Numbered from the stretch's first letter, positions 12,091 to 23,011 are shown. The stretch: 64,000 bases of DNA from Mercurialis annua (GCF_937616625.2 NC_065571.1:9798501-9862500), one strand, 5' to 3'. Translations and numbers: made by a program. The notes: generated from the letters alone by a model not told the origin.

Positions 12091-13691
12091 TTAATTGAAG
12101 AAAACGAGTTCGCAAGTACTAGAACTTCTTTCGAAGCTTGAAACCTCATCTATAACCCCTTCCATTTTCTTCCGCATTCTTGGCCTTGTACTAAAATCAA
12201 AACAGTGAATATTCATACATTCCAATACTTCACCGTATTCCAGCAAATACTCTACAAGATAGAGTTCACCTGGCAATCCCACAAAGTTGAAAATTTCAAC
12301 CTGTTTTAGATGGTGAAGCAAACATTCAGCCACGGAGTCTGGCTGATGCCAATAGAATCGATAATAATCTCTCCCACTTTCTTTAGGCACCACAAGTCCC
12401 TGAGTGAAAAACAGCAAACAACTTCAGGCATTTCTAACTAACAATATTTTAGATTAAGATTGGTATAAATACACAGCAACTTGCCTCAGGAAAGACAAGA
12501 ACTTCTAAATTGGGAGAGCACTCCAGCAAATCTGGTAGCGATTCCCAATCAACTGGCTTTCCAACATACAGCTCCAATTTCTTTAGATTATTGAATGTAG
12601 GCAATCCATGATCCTCAATAATACTACGCAGATCCTATTCAAAGAAGAGTAAGGCAATTCAAAGAGTAATTATAATGCGATTGCATATGCAAGGAACAAA
12701 TAAATAGATGAATCATGAATGTGTAAATTAAAGTTAGTGGTATTTTCAGAAACACAGCCAAGAAGATGTATACCGACATAATTTTTCCAGTCAAAACTAG
12801 ATGTTGAACTCCGGCGATTCCATTAAGAAGGTCTAAATCACATCCATGGTGAATGCGTGCCTCAACAAGGGAAGAGGAGCAATTCATAGAATAGCCACCT
12901 GATGTATTACCTGTAAGTTTGAGATATTCAAGACATGGGGTATTAAGCAGAGTCTTATGCTTACATTCATAACTGTAAACACCGCAATGAATTGTCAATC
13001 TTTTCAATAAAGGCACATTGATTTTCATAATTCCTACACCATCCCCTCTTCGTCTTATAACCTCTAGCTCTTCAAGGACAGGGCAGCTAGAAAAGAGCCT
13101 ATCCATAGAGGCATCGCTCATATACAGAACACCATCAAGCCTCAAGATTTTTAGAAATGGATAGCAAATATGAGTAGGCAAATCTAGCATAAACATCCCT
13201 GAAATTTTCAGAACAACCAATGATTTGCAAGTGAATAGTCTCCAAGGAAGTTGTTGAAGTTCAAAGGAACTGCCTTCAATACTCAATTCTTGAATATTGC
13301 AAGTTATTACAGCACAAACCCATGAATAAATATTAGGGGAAACTTGATAGGTATAGAAATGAAGATGACATTTTCGAATAATCGACTCTCCATGATAAAA
13401 GATGACTCTATCCACAAAATCCTTGAAGGACCTCAACTTAGTGTTGCATTCATTTTTGTCCGAGTAATTACAACGAATCTGATCGGAAAAATCAAGATTT
13501 GTAGTAAGTGTCCAGAGGTATTCCCACCTTTTAGACAAAATGCTGGTGGCAACCGCTTGTTTTGTAGTAAAATAAGAAAGTATGTGACTTAAAACTTCAT
13601 CAGGCAACTTGCTGATGAAGTCCACACTATGACTACTGACATCAAAATCACTCAAATGCCTCTGCTTGATCAATGGCGAACCCGTATCCAT
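12091..13691 (-). CDS. F-box/FBD/LRR protein, copy 1
   Basis: Three exons on the minus strand: 12774-13691 (306 codons), 12485-12634 (50 codons), 12091-12399 (102 codons plus stop), giving 458 residues. An F-box lies at about residues 25-65 (SKLPDEVLSHILSYF...SKRWEYLW), leucine-rich-repeat-like stretches follow (LEELEVIRR, CLEYLKLTG), and an FBD domain lies near the end (DSVAECLLHHLKQVEIFNF). F-box proteins of this plant family act as substrate-binding subunits of SCF ubiquitin ligases; the target cannot be inferred. Intron 1 is GT-AG. Intron 2 has a GC donor (GAG|GCAAGT). The leader appears to end in an intron, since CAG lies just before TATAAATGG at the start. Plus-strand frame 13344-13592 is a shadow. 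Confidence 0.9.
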
Positions 13692-14039
13692 TTATACTGC
13701 AATTGAACAAAAGAATAGACATCAATCACAAATTTTAAATCCGAAAGAACAAGAAAGATCAAAACAAGCACTATAAATTTATTGTTAATGACCAAATCAT
13801 AAAAAAATCAAAAGGTTCACAAGACTTTAACAGAATGGCTGGAACTCATCTACTAACAAAATTTCCCAAAAAGAAAAAAAGACAAAAAAAAAACAAAGTT
13901 TTCTTCTTTTTCATGGCAAATTACATAACTGAAAACCCATCAACCTAAAAGCATAAAAATAAGAAAAAAAATAGATGCATACAGAGAATATAGAAGATCA
14001 GAACAGTACTTGTAAAGGCAAAGCAAGGTGGGCTCACAG

Positions 14040-14190
14040 TGTTTGAATTGGGGTTAGGGTTTATAAGTGGAAACCATTGACATGCATTTAAAACAAGAAT
14101 TGCTGCAAAATCCAATATTTCCTTTCACTAGCCAACTGCTGCGAGGTTAAGTTTTTCCCGCTCTTCAAATTGAAGCGGCACTTTTATTTT
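14040..14190 (-). promoter_or_regulatory. duplicated upstream region of F-box copy 1
   Basis: Minus strand reads TTATAAACCCTAACCCC at 14050-14070, a TATA-like site plus telo-box-like AAACCCTAA. Sequence at 14125-14165 (CTTTCACTAGCCAACTGCTG...) matches 26015-26057 upstream of copy 2, so the duplication carried the upstream region. Confidence 0.5.
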
Positions 14191-14827
14191 TTTAATGTGA
14201 CTGCGCATATGAGTTTTTACTTTTTAACCTGATTTAGCTTTGTTTCATTTTTCTAAAAAATTTGAAAAGAAAAAAATAATTAAATAAAGAAATAAAAAGT
14301 AGGGTAAATTGCAAAAATCACTGCAACTTTTAAGGGTGTTATTACATCAAAACCCATCAACTTTTTTTATTATAAAATAAAAATCAAGTTAAATTGTGTA
14401 TGAGGGAGCGGCAACGAAGATTGGGAACAAAACCTAAAACTGAATAAAAATCAAGTTAAATTCTTTGAGTTTAATCTTTCCATATTTGAATTTGCTAAAT
14501 TGGAATTAAATTCTAATTTTTCCAAATGTGAATTTTTCATTTACTCTTGGTTTTAATTGGAGAGTTGAATAAATATAAATAATTAACATAACAAATATAC
14601 GTTACATTAATGTGTTGATATTGGGATTGTGAAATTTATTGTCCATACTTAAAAGAGTTAATTAATTTATTGCATTGTCCTTACTTCATAAGTTTCCTGT
14701 GGAGAACAGAGGCCGGAAAATTATTTCCGGCAATGGAGGTGGCAATGATGGTTGGCAGTGGCCGAAAAAAGGGGCGGCGATGGAAGGCGGTTTCCGGTTG
14801 AGTGGTTTAGTTTAGTTGGATGGATTG
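14191..14827. other. spacer, nothing recognised
   Basis: AT-rich, then a GC-rich patch at 14708-14805 (GGCCGGAAAA, GGGGCGGCGATGG). No gene or element boundary supported. Confidence 0.35.
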
Positions 14828-14925
14828 ATGGTTCGCCAAACCGTAGGAAGTGTATTATGCTGTAAATGCTGCATCAGAATGCCACATTTACAGCATAATA
14901 CACTTCCTACGGTTTGGCGAACCAT
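14828..14925. repeat. perfect 41-bp inverted repeat with short loop
   Basis: Left arm 14828-14868 (ATGGTTCGCCAAACC...) and right arm 14885-14925 (...GGTTTGGCGAACCAT) are exact reverse complements over 41 bp. The 16-base loop can pair further (GCAT/ATGC around CAGA). A transcript from either strand would make a 98-nt hairpin. I see no target duplication, so a transposon origin is not shown. It lies between F-box copy 1 and the cyclin-like gene. A frame crossing it (14816-15049) is not credible as a protein. Confidence 0.9.
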
Positions 14926-15796
14926 AAACATGCCCGCTTCTTCGGCCAATATGACCGGTAAACACAGCATAAAACAATTAAAACTTTTAAAATGTTATTT
15001 ATTTATAGACATATACGTTTGTTTAAATGAACAACTAAAACAAAACTAATCTGGACATCTTATAATTGCTGTATTTTACTGAACTAATCTTGTTTATCCT
15101 TGTCTATCTTCACACAGCACTTAAACTTGCTGAGAATAAACTTCATCTTGCCACCTTTACTTTTTTGTTTTGGATCACTTTCATATGCATTAGGAAACTG
15201 AGATGGATCTAATATCAGTTCTTCTTCCTTCACACCCATCATCCACTTCAATTCCAATTTAAACTCTTCCATTACTTTCTCACAACTTTTTATCTTTTTT
15301 TCTTCTTTACTCTGACCCGCTTCTTTCACTACATCTGCCATTACTTTGCTGACGTCGATCTTATTTTCTCGTTTCTTATGCTCACGAGCTTTGCCCATTA
15401 AGTCTGCCATTATTTTGAAGGCGTTCGTTCCAGTTTCTTCCTTGAACATCGGCTCTTTTCCGGGTCGGTGTGGTAATGGTTCAGCATGATCTTCTTCTGT
15501 GTCTAATAATGCTTCAGCTTGTTCTTCTTCGGTGTCTGATGATGAACTTTTACGCGGTTTTTCTGCTGATGTTTCCCCTGCTACGATATTTCTCTCCAAA
15601 AACGGGATTAGCTTTTGATTGCACATATCGAAGATCAATCTTGCGCAGTAATCTACTGTATTTTCGTCCTGCAAAATTCAATCATACCTATAAATCAGGC
15701 TTGAAACTAGCAGTGTTATAGAGTTATGCATGATTGGTCTACTTAGTTTTCTTACCAGGTGGACACGGCCTTGTAATAGAGCTTGCAGGCAGGCAG

Positions 15797-16492
15797 TGTT
15801 GGGCGGCACAGCGGAAATTCAAATTAATTATGCTAGTGAATAACGTATTGTGCTAAATAATTATACCGGAAAAATTCCCAGGAAAGATTGGAGGGTCACG
15901 AGCGGACCACTTAAGTACCAACCTCCTAGACAGAATTCAACACGATATAACTAACTTCACAATAGGGAATTCCAACTAGCCTAATCGTTAGCGTCGAAAA
16001 TAAATTAAGGACGGCAGAAACAAAATAATAAATGACACCGAGAATTTTTAACGTGGTTCACCCAAAATGCTGGATTACGTCCACGGGACAAAGTCCGAAT
16101 AATTCTTCCACTATTATCAAAATAGCAGGCATACAAAGAGAGTAATTTTACAGAGAGATCTCACCAAAATAATGACACTCAAGTGTTTCCCACACACCCG
16201 TAAACTCACTATTTTTATCTCTCAATTCTCTCACCCCTCACCCTTTAGAGAAAACGTTTCTCTAGCTCGCCTATTAGCTCGAAGCTAATACTCTCACTCA
16301 CAAATGCTTGTGAATTTTGGTGATATTCCTTCATTCACCTCCTTGCCTCTATTTATAGGCAAGGAAGTGAGTTGCCTCCAAGCAAAATTGCTTGGAGGCC
16401 ACGGCAATTTGCTTGGAGTAGCCTCCAAGCAATTTGCTTGGAGTAGCCTCCAAGCAATTTGCTTGGAGGTTACTCCAAGTGATGTATTAATT

Positions 16493-16544
<52 letters not shown>

Positions 16545-16588
16545 ATTACATCATGTGAGCCCACATGTTGGAGGGACCCACGCCAACA
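15797..16588 (-). repeat. Copia 3' LTR
   Basis: 792 bp, TG...CA. In element sense, U3 begins at 16588, contains a 46-base A tract (T at 16495-16540), then near-palindromic repeats at about 16373-16475, then TATAAATAG (16349-16357). Confidence 0.95.
16349..16475 (-). promoter_or_regulatory. LTR core promoter with upstream palindromic repeats
   Basis: Three to four units of a 21-bp near-palindrome starting CTCCAAGCAA and ending TTGCTTGGAG lie directly upstream (in element sense) of TATAAATAG. Tandem short repeats in U3 are commonly enhancer modules in retrotransposons; that role here is inference. The same block is at 21276-21402 in the other LTR. Confidence 0.6.
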
Positions 16589-16604
16589 AATCTCCCCCTC
16601 CCGA
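16589..16604 (-). other. polypurine tract
   Basis: Minus strand reads CGGGAGGGGGAGATT between the stop codon of the polyprotein (16605-16607) and the 3' LTR start (16588), the expected plus-strand priming site. Confidence 0.85.
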
Positions 16605-19600
16605 CTACATGGGAGGCACCACCATTCCAGCTGCTTGTCGACAATATTCAAATTTTCCCCGCGGAAGAGCTTTAGTTAACATGTCAGATCCATTTTCATC
16701 GGTATGGATCTTTTCCAGCTGTAGCAGCTTCATCTCCAGTACATCTCGAATCCAGTGATATCTCACATCAATATGTTTAGATCTTGAATGAAAGGAGGAA
16801 TTCTTCCCGAGGTGAATAGCGCTTTGACTATCACAAAACAGCTCGTACTTCGTCTGGTGGAAACCAAGTTCACTTAAGAACTTCTTCATCCATAGCAACT
16901 CTTTACAAGCTTCAGTTGCTGCAATAAACTCTGCTTCTGTTGTTGAGAGCGCAACACATTTCTGTAGTCTCGATTGCCATGACACAGCTCCCCCTGCAAA
17001 TGAAATCAGATATCCTGATGTAGACTTTCTCGAGTCAACATCGCCAGCCATATCTGCATCTGTGTAGCCAACTAACACAGGTTCTCCATCTCCAAAAGAT
17101 AGACACATTCTTGATGTACCTTGAAGGTATCTAAGAATCCATTTCACTGCAGCCCAATGTTCTTTTCCAGGATTTGAAAGGAACCGACTCACTACTCCAA
17201 CCGAGTGAGCAATATCTGGCCGTGTACATACCATGGCATACATCAAGCTCCCAACTGCTGAAGCATATGGAACTCTTTCCATCTCCTCCTTCTCTTTCTC
17301 AGTAGAAGGGCACTGTTCAGAACTCAGTCTAAAATGATTAGCAAGGGGGCAGCTAACCGCTTTAGCGTTATCCATGTTGAACCTTTGAAGTACTTTCTGA
17401 ATGTACTTCTCCTGTGATAACCATAGCTTCTTGGAGCCTCTATCTCTGGTTATCTTCATGCCTAGGATTTGCCTTGCCGAGCCCAAGTCTTTCATCGCAA
17501 AAGACTTGCTCAACTGCTTTTTCAAGTTGTTGATTCTTGAAGTATTCTGGCCAACGATCAACATGTCATCCACATAGAGCAGAAGTATAATAAAATCCTC
17601 ATCAGAGAATTTCTGCACGAAGACACAATGGTCTGAAGTAGTCTTCTTGTACCCTTGCTCCCCCATAACAGACTCAAACTTCTTGTACCATTGTCTCGGT
17701 GCTTGTTTTAAGCCATATAGACTTTTCTTCAACTTGCAGACGTACTGCTCTTTCCCCTTTTCTTCGAAACCCTCTGGCTGCTCCATGTATATCTCTTCCT
17801 CCAAATCACCATGAAGGAAGGCAGTCTTTACATCCATCTGCTCGATCTCCAGGTCGAGGCTTGCTGCTAACCCTAGCACTGTACGAATGGATGTCATTTT
17901 CACCACTGGTGAAAAAATCTCATCAAAGTCAATTCCCTTTCTTTGGCCGAATCCCTTGACAACTAGTCTAGCTTTGAAACGTGGTTGGAGACCGTGTTCC
18001 TCATTCTTTATCCTGAACACCCACTTGTTCTTCAAAGCTCTCTTGCCTTTAGGCAACTTCACCAGCTTAAAAGTATTATTATCATGCAAGGATCTCATCT
18101 CATCTTGCATGGCCTCAATCCATTTCTGCTTGTGTTCATCATCCATAGCTTCTTCAAAGCTCTCAGGTTCTCCCCCGTCAGTTAATAACACATACTGATC
18201 TTCTGGGTATCTGGTAGATTGTTGTCGAACTCTATCAGATCTCCGCAGAACTGGAGAATCCACATCTGCTGGTGGTTGATGATGAGCACCATAGTCATCA
18301 GCATTACCTGGTTCATAATCAATGGGAGCATCTTGACCACCTATCCCCGGTTGGTCGCCTTCTTCATCTCCAACACGTCTATGAACCGTTGTTGGAGGAA
18401 TCAATTCCAAGTCTGTTGAATCTCCATCGGATCCCTCAGAAACATTCTGAGCCTTTTTAATATCCTCAATGGTCTGACTTTCAACAAAGACGGCATCACG
18501 GCTTCTGATAAGCCTCTTATGGACTGGATCGTAGAATCTATAGCCAAACTGATCTTGACCATAACCCACAAACACGCATTCTCGTGTCTTAGCATCAAGC
18601 TTGGACCTCTCGTCTTTGGGAATATGCACAAATGCTTTGCACCCAAACACCCGCAGATGACCATAGGAAACTTCTTTTCCCGTCCACACTCTCTCTGGAG
18701 TATCAGACTGTAGAGGGATACACGTTGAAAGGTTAAGCACATACACTGCTGTCAGTAGAGCTTCACCCCAAAACATCTTAGGCAACTTTGCATGTGAGAG
18801 TAAACATCTAACTCTCTCCATCAAAGTCCTGTTCATCCTCTCAGCCAAACCATTCAACTGCGGCGTTTTAGGAGGTGTTGTTTGATGCCGAATACCATTA
18901 TTTTTGCAATAAGCATCAAATGGTCCAATGTACTCTCCACCATTGTCTGTACGGATGCACTTCAGCTTCTTGCTGGTCTGTCTTTCCACCAGAGTTAAAA
19001 ATTGCTTGAAAACTTCTAACACCTGGTCCTTCGTTTTCAAAAGATACACCCATGTCTTCCTTGAATGATCATCAATGAAAGTCACGAAGTATTGAGCACC
19101 ACCAAGTGACTTTGGCATTGGTCCACACAAATCTGAGTGAATCAGATCTAAAACATTCTTCATTCGAGAAGGAGGGGTACTTTTGAAAGAAACTCTGTTC
19201 TGCTTCCCTGCCAGACAATCAGTACATTTCTCCAGATGGACTCGATCCAATCCATGCAACATATTTCTTTTGGCCAATATCGACATTCCTTTCTCACTCA
19301 TGTGACCAAGTCGTCTATGCCACAACTCAACTATATCATCATTCTCCACTGTATTGACATCGTCATGGGAGAGCTTCGCCTGCATCATGTATAGTTTTGA
19401 ATGTCGTTTTCCCCTGGCCACCACCAATGAACCTTTGGTAAGCTTCCATTGGCCATTGAAGAAGGTGCTGCAAAAACCTTCATCATCCAGATTTCCTGCC
19501 GAAATTAAATTCAGGCGCATATCTGGGACATGCCTGACATCCTTCAGGACTAATTGCGTACCATTCTCTGTTTCTAGAGAGACGTCACCTTTGCCTACGA

Positions 19601-20591
19601 CTTTTGCAAAGTTCTCATTTCCCATTCTTACAGTGCCAAAATCGCCTGATGTGTAAGATGAGAAGAATTCCCTTCGAGATGAAGCATGAATGGTAGCTCC
19701 AGTGTCAATCACCCAACTCGTCTCGTGGATTGCAAGATTGACAATATCTTCATCATGGACTACGTTGAACTCCCCGACAACATTTGCTTGTTCATCATCA
19801 CTGCTGTCATTTTTCCTCACATCTTTGCCTTTGTTCTTTTCTTGGTCTTGCTTCAACTTTCGACAGAACATTTTGATGTGGCCCTTCTTCTTGCAGTAAT
19901 GGCACTCAGTATTGGCATATTTGTTTGACTTTCCTCTGCTTTTGTGTCTGGTTTTTGAACCCCTAGCTTCACTCCTCCCTCTAGATTCTGCAACAAAAAC
20001 ATCTGACTGTGATGAAGAAGAACCTTGTGATCTTCGTCTACTCTCTTCATTCAGGATGCCACTTTTAACAGCTTCCATATTGACTACTCCATTTGGTGCA
20101 GAATTTGTTAGTGAAATCTTCAAAGTCTCCCAAGACTCTGGTAGAGAGGCAAGCACGAGGAGAGCGAGCACCTCATCGTCAAACTTTATGCTCATACTTG
20201 ATAACTGATCCACAATCCCTTGAATTGCATTCAGGTGATCAGCTATAGAAGTCCCTTCTCGATATTTTATCTGAATTAATTTTGTCAGATAAAATAGTTT
20301 GTTGTTGCCGGTTTTCGACGCGTACAGCTCCTCAAGCTTCTTCCATAATGTCTGAGCATGAGTTTCATTACAAATGTGGTTGTACACATTATCCTCGACG
20401 AACTGTCGAATGTAACCACACACCTGCTCATGCTCGAATTCCCATTCTTCATCCGTTTTTCCTTCGGGTTTATTCGTTGAAAACACCGGTAAATGCAGTT
20501 TCGTCACAAATAGGAGATCCTTCATCTTGTTTCTCCATATGTGGTAATTTGTGCCATTTAAACTGACCATCTTGCCAGTCTTTGCCTCCAT
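16605..20591 (-). CDS. Copia Gag-Pol polyprotein
   Basis: 1,328 residues in a single uninterrupted frame. Domains in order: Gag (UBN2-like) from the start (NGTNYHIWRNKMKDLL); CCHC zinc knuckle CHYCKKKGHIKMFC near residue 230; protease active site DTGA near 297; GAG-pre-integrase LWHRRLGH near 425; integrase core with FIDDHSRKTWVYLLK near 510; reverse transcriptase FKARLVVKGFGQ near 850 and LLLYVDDM near 1015; RNase H GYTDADMAGD near 1190. Domain order integrase then reverse transcriptase defines Copia. All catalytic motifs I looked for are present. The many short plus-strand frames across it are shadows. Confidence 0.97.
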   Translation of the reverse strand: MEAKTGKMVSLNGTNYHIWRNKMKDLLFVTKLHLPVFSTNKPEGKTDEEWEFEHEQVCGYIRQFVEDNVYNHICNETHAQTLWKKLEELYASKTGNNKLFYLTKLIQIKYREGTSIADHLNAIQGIVDQLSSMSIKFDDEVLALLVLASLPESWETLKISLTNSAPNGVVNMEAVKSGILNEESRRRSQGSSSSQSDVFVAESRGRSEARGSKTRHKSRGKSNKYANTECHYCKKKGHIKMFCRKLKQDQEKNKGKDVRKNDSSDDEQANVVGEFNVVHDEDIVNLAIHETSWVIDTGATIHASSRREFFSSYTSGDFGTVRMGNENFAKVVGKGDVSLETENGTQLVLKDVRHVPDMRLNLISAGNLDDEGFCSTFFNGQWKLTKGSLVVARGKRHSKLYMMQAKLSHDDVNTVENDDIVELWHRRLGHMSEKGMSILAKRNMLHGLDRVHLEKCTDCLAGKQNRVSFKSTPPSRMKNVLDLIHSDLCGPMPKSLGGAQYFVTFIDDHSRKTWVYLLKTKDQVLEVFKQFLTLVERQTSKKLKCIRTDNGGEYIGPFDAYCKNNGIRHQTTPPKTPQLNGLAERMNRTLMERVRCLLSHAKLPKMFWGEALLTAVYVLNLSTCIPLQSDTPERVWTGKEVSYGHLRVFGCKAFVHIPKDERSKLDAKTRECVFVGYGQDQFGYRFYDPVHKRLIRSRDAVFVESQTIEDIKKAQNVSEGSDGDSTDLELIPPTTVHRRVGDEEGDQPGIGGQDAPIDYEPGNADDYGAHHQPPADVDSPVLRRSDRVRQQSTRYPEDQYVLLTDGGEPESFEEAMDDEHKQKWIEAMQDEMRSLHDNNTFKLVKLPKGKRALKNKWVFRIKNEEHGLQPRFKARLVVKGFGQRKGIDFDEIFSPVVKMTSIRTVLGLAASLDLEIEQMDVKTAFLHGDLEEEIYMEQPEGFEEKGKEQYVCKLKKSLYGLKQAPRQWYKKFESVMGEQGYKKTTSDHCVFVQKFSDEDFIILLLYVDDMLIVGQNTSRINNLKKQLSKSFAMKDLGSARQILGMKITRDRGSKKLWLSQEKYIQKVLQRFNMDNAKAVSCPLANHFRLSSEQCPSTEKEKEEMERVPYASAVGSLMYAMVCTRPDIAHSVGVVSRFLSNPGKEHWAAVKWILRYLQGTSRMCLSFGDGEPVLVGYTDADMAGDVDSRKSTSGYLISFAGGAVSWQSRLQKCVALSTTEAEFIAATEACKELLWMKKFLSELGFHQTKYELFCDSQSAIHLGKNSSFHSRSKHIDVRYHWIRDVLEMKLLQLEKIHTDENGSDMLTKALPRGKFEYCRQAAGMVVPPM

Positions 20592-20709
20592 ATTTTCGAC
20601 AAGTGCCCAGTACTATAAATATATCTAATTTATTTTCTGATGTGGAGGATCCACTATCTAGTGGCAACCACAGAGCATACGATAAATAGATATATAAAAA
20701 CTCAAACCG

Positions 20710-20721
20710 GCTCTGATACCA
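20710..20721 (-). other. primer binding site (tRNA-iMet)
   Basis: Minus strand TGGTATCAGAGC begins two bases inside the 5' LTR. This is the usual Copia primer site, complementary to the 3' end of initiator methionine tRNA. Confidence 0.93.
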
Positions 20722-20723
20722 GT

Positions 20724-21411
20724 TGTTGGGCGGCACAGCGGAAATTCAAATTAATTATGCTAGTGAATAACGTATTGTGCTAAATAATTATACCGGAAAA
20801 ATTCCCAGGAAAGATTGGAGGGTCACGAGCGGACCACTTAAGTACCAACCTCCTAGACAGAATTCAACACGATATAACTAACTTCACAATAGGGAATTCC
20901 AACTAGCCTAATCGTTAGCGTCGAAAATAAATTAAGGACGGCAGAAACAAAATAATAAATGACACCGAGAATTTTTAACGTGGTTCACCCAAAATGCTGG
21001 ATTACGTCCACGGGACAAAGTCCGAATAATTCTTCCACTATTATCAAAATAGCAGGCATACAAAGAGAGTAATTTTACAGAGAGATCTCACCAAAATAAT
21101 GACACTCAAGTGTTTCCCACACACCCGTAAACTCACTATTTTTATCTCTCAATTCTCTCACCCCTCACCCTTTAGAGAAAACGTTTCTCTAGCTCGCCTA
21201 TTAGCTCGAAGCTAATACTCTCACTCACAAATGCTTGTGAATTTTGGTGATATTCCTTCATTCACCTCCTTGCCTCTATTTATAGGCAAGGAAGTGAGTT
21301 GCCTCCAAGCAAAATTGCTTGGAGGCCACGGCAATTTGCTTGGAGTAGCCTCCAAGCAATTTGCTTGGAGTAGCCTCCAAGCAATTTGCTTGGAGGTTAC
21401 TCCAAGTGATG

Positions 21412-21463
<52 letters not shown>

Positions 21464-21507
21464 ATTACATCATGTGAGCCCACATGTTGGAGGGACCCAC
21501 GCCAACA
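20724..21507 (-). repeat. Copia 5' LTR
   Basis: 784 bp. Same sequence as the 3' LTR by eye apart from the T tract (42 T at 21418-21459, without the TTTA interruption). Confidence 0.95.
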
Positions 21508-22910
21508 GGCAGGGTCCTTATAGTAAGAAGCAAGAACAGCTGATGCTGCTATGACTGAGGGATTGTATCGCGCTAAGCGTATATCTGAAACAAAACTTCT
21601 TCTTAATCGAAATCATGAACCCGTAAATAAGATGATGATGATATTGCTATTTGACAGCTACTGTCTTACCTCCATGTGATTGAACTATAATCTCTTTGAC
21701 ATTTGGTTTGACATTCGGTTCTGCTACTAAGGACTCGAAGTAGGATCTGAAGCATAAAGCAGTTACGGAACGCAGGTTATAATCAAGCGCACGGAGAATG
21801 AGAATCTCAACCTTCAGGATATCGTTTTCATGGACGTCTACGATAAGTTTCGGTGTTTTATTAGCCTGTTCAAGAAAATGGTAAAGTATTATTGAGTTGA
21901 TCAACATGTCATCATAATTTTCAGTAATATCAAATTCTACAAACTAAGTCCACACAGGAATTTCTCGAATAACAGTGTAAGAAGCGGAAAAATCTGCGAA
22001 AAGACAGATACCAGAAATCTTCTGTATGTGAAGGAGCTGTTGGTTCTTATTTTCAAGGCAAGACCAAGGCAACAGATTGCTGTGATACGCCAACGGTAGT
22101 TAAATTCATTTTTCACCAAAATCTGATCGAAGAAATTCAAGTTAATACAGTAGAATTTCTACAGACTGTGAAAATTGCAAAATTTTACAGAAAGATAATG
22201 ATTATCGTACCGGCAGGTTATTATTTACTGAAATAAATCTGTCAAAGTAATGCATAGCGAGATATGGACCGGAGCGACTGATGTGGTCAGTATGCACAAT
22301 CTGCAATATGTTCCGCAGATTAAATAGAAGTTTTTCTTAAACTAATCATAGAAATGAAAGAAAATGAATGCATTTAGAGGAAAACTAGCTTCTCTATTTT
22401 CTCAGTAACCAAACACAAACAGAGATATTCAAGAACCAAGAACCAAAGCATAAAAAATTAATTTCAATAAAATCAAGAACCCAATATAAATTCATACACA
22501 AAGAAACTGAAAACTAAGAGAGATTAACTACTGCATGCATTACATTTCTTTCATTTGATAGAGAAACAAACAGAATGATTCTTGATGATTCGTATAACCA
22601 AAATAAATAGATTCTTGAATCCAAGAACCAAATAAAGAAAGAAAATACACTTTAAAGAAATGACATTAGTCATTACATCAAGAAAAACATAAACTAAAGA
22701 ATTAATGAACAAAAATCAAAGAAAAGAATGACATACTTTAACAAACAAGTCCGCGACATTATATCTAAGACGGCGCTTCTGTTGATTGTTAAAAGCATCA
22801 AAACTCAAAGCTGGGGACTCCAAATTACAGTTTTCTTTAAGTGCTTCCTCCTCGTTGTCAAGTAGTGATGGCTTCTCAATATGGAACGTTACCATTTTTC
22901 TGTTTGCTTG

Positions 22911-22975
22911 GAGAGAAAAGAAAAGAAAGGAAGAGAAAAGAAAAGAAAAGAAAAGAAAAGAAAAGAAAATGAAGA
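22911..22975 (-). repeat. (CTTTT)n simple repeat in cyclin-gene leader
   Basis: Plus strand shows about ten AAAAG units just upstream (minus sense) of the cyclin ATG at 22895. Such a tract is prone to length change and lies in the probable 5' untranslated region. Confidence 0.85.
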
Positions 22976-23011
22976 GAGGGTTGTGTTTCTGCTTCTCTTC
23001 TTTAAGTTGTG

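Larger units (their letters stand above)
15797..21507 (-). mobile_element. complete, young Ty1/Copia retrotransposon
   Basis: 5,711 bp, minus orientation, flanked by exact 5-bp duplication GGCAG (15792-15796, 21508-21512). The LTRs of 792 and 784 bp start TG and end CA. By eye they are identical except for the T-rich tract (a TTTA interruption plus 46 T versus 42 T). A primer binding site and polypurine tract lie next to the LTRs, and the polyprotein frame is uninterrupted. It lies in the same orientation as the cyclin gene whose exon it interrupts. Near-zero LTR divergence means a very recent insertion. Confidence 0.97.
15084..22895 (-). pseudogene. D-type-cyclin-like gene disrupted by a Copia insertion
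   Basis: Minus-strand exons: 22737-22895, 22211-22300, 22012-22122, 21670-21865, an exon split by the insertion (21508-21584 and 15756-15796), and 15084-15668. Removing the element and one 5-bp duplicate gives 1,254 nt, a whole number of codons (417 residues). The protein shows a cyclin-box pattern: GPYLAMHYFDRFISVN, then CCLGLALKIRTN, VEILILRALDYNLRSV and YNPSVIAASAVL, resembling the CYCD6-like branch. The last exon adds about 190 charged residues rich in E, K and D, unusual for a cyclin. All introns are GT-AG. With the element present the frame runs into the LTR after about residue 211. Splicing around it is possible but not visible here. Confidence 0.82.

Noticed and set aside
14816..15049. 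77-codon plus-strand frame
   Set aside because: It reads through both arms of the perfect hairpin and has no recognisable protein features.
17699..20566. Many plus-strand frames of 60-113 codons
   Set aside because: Antisense or shifted shadows of the Copia polyprotein frame.
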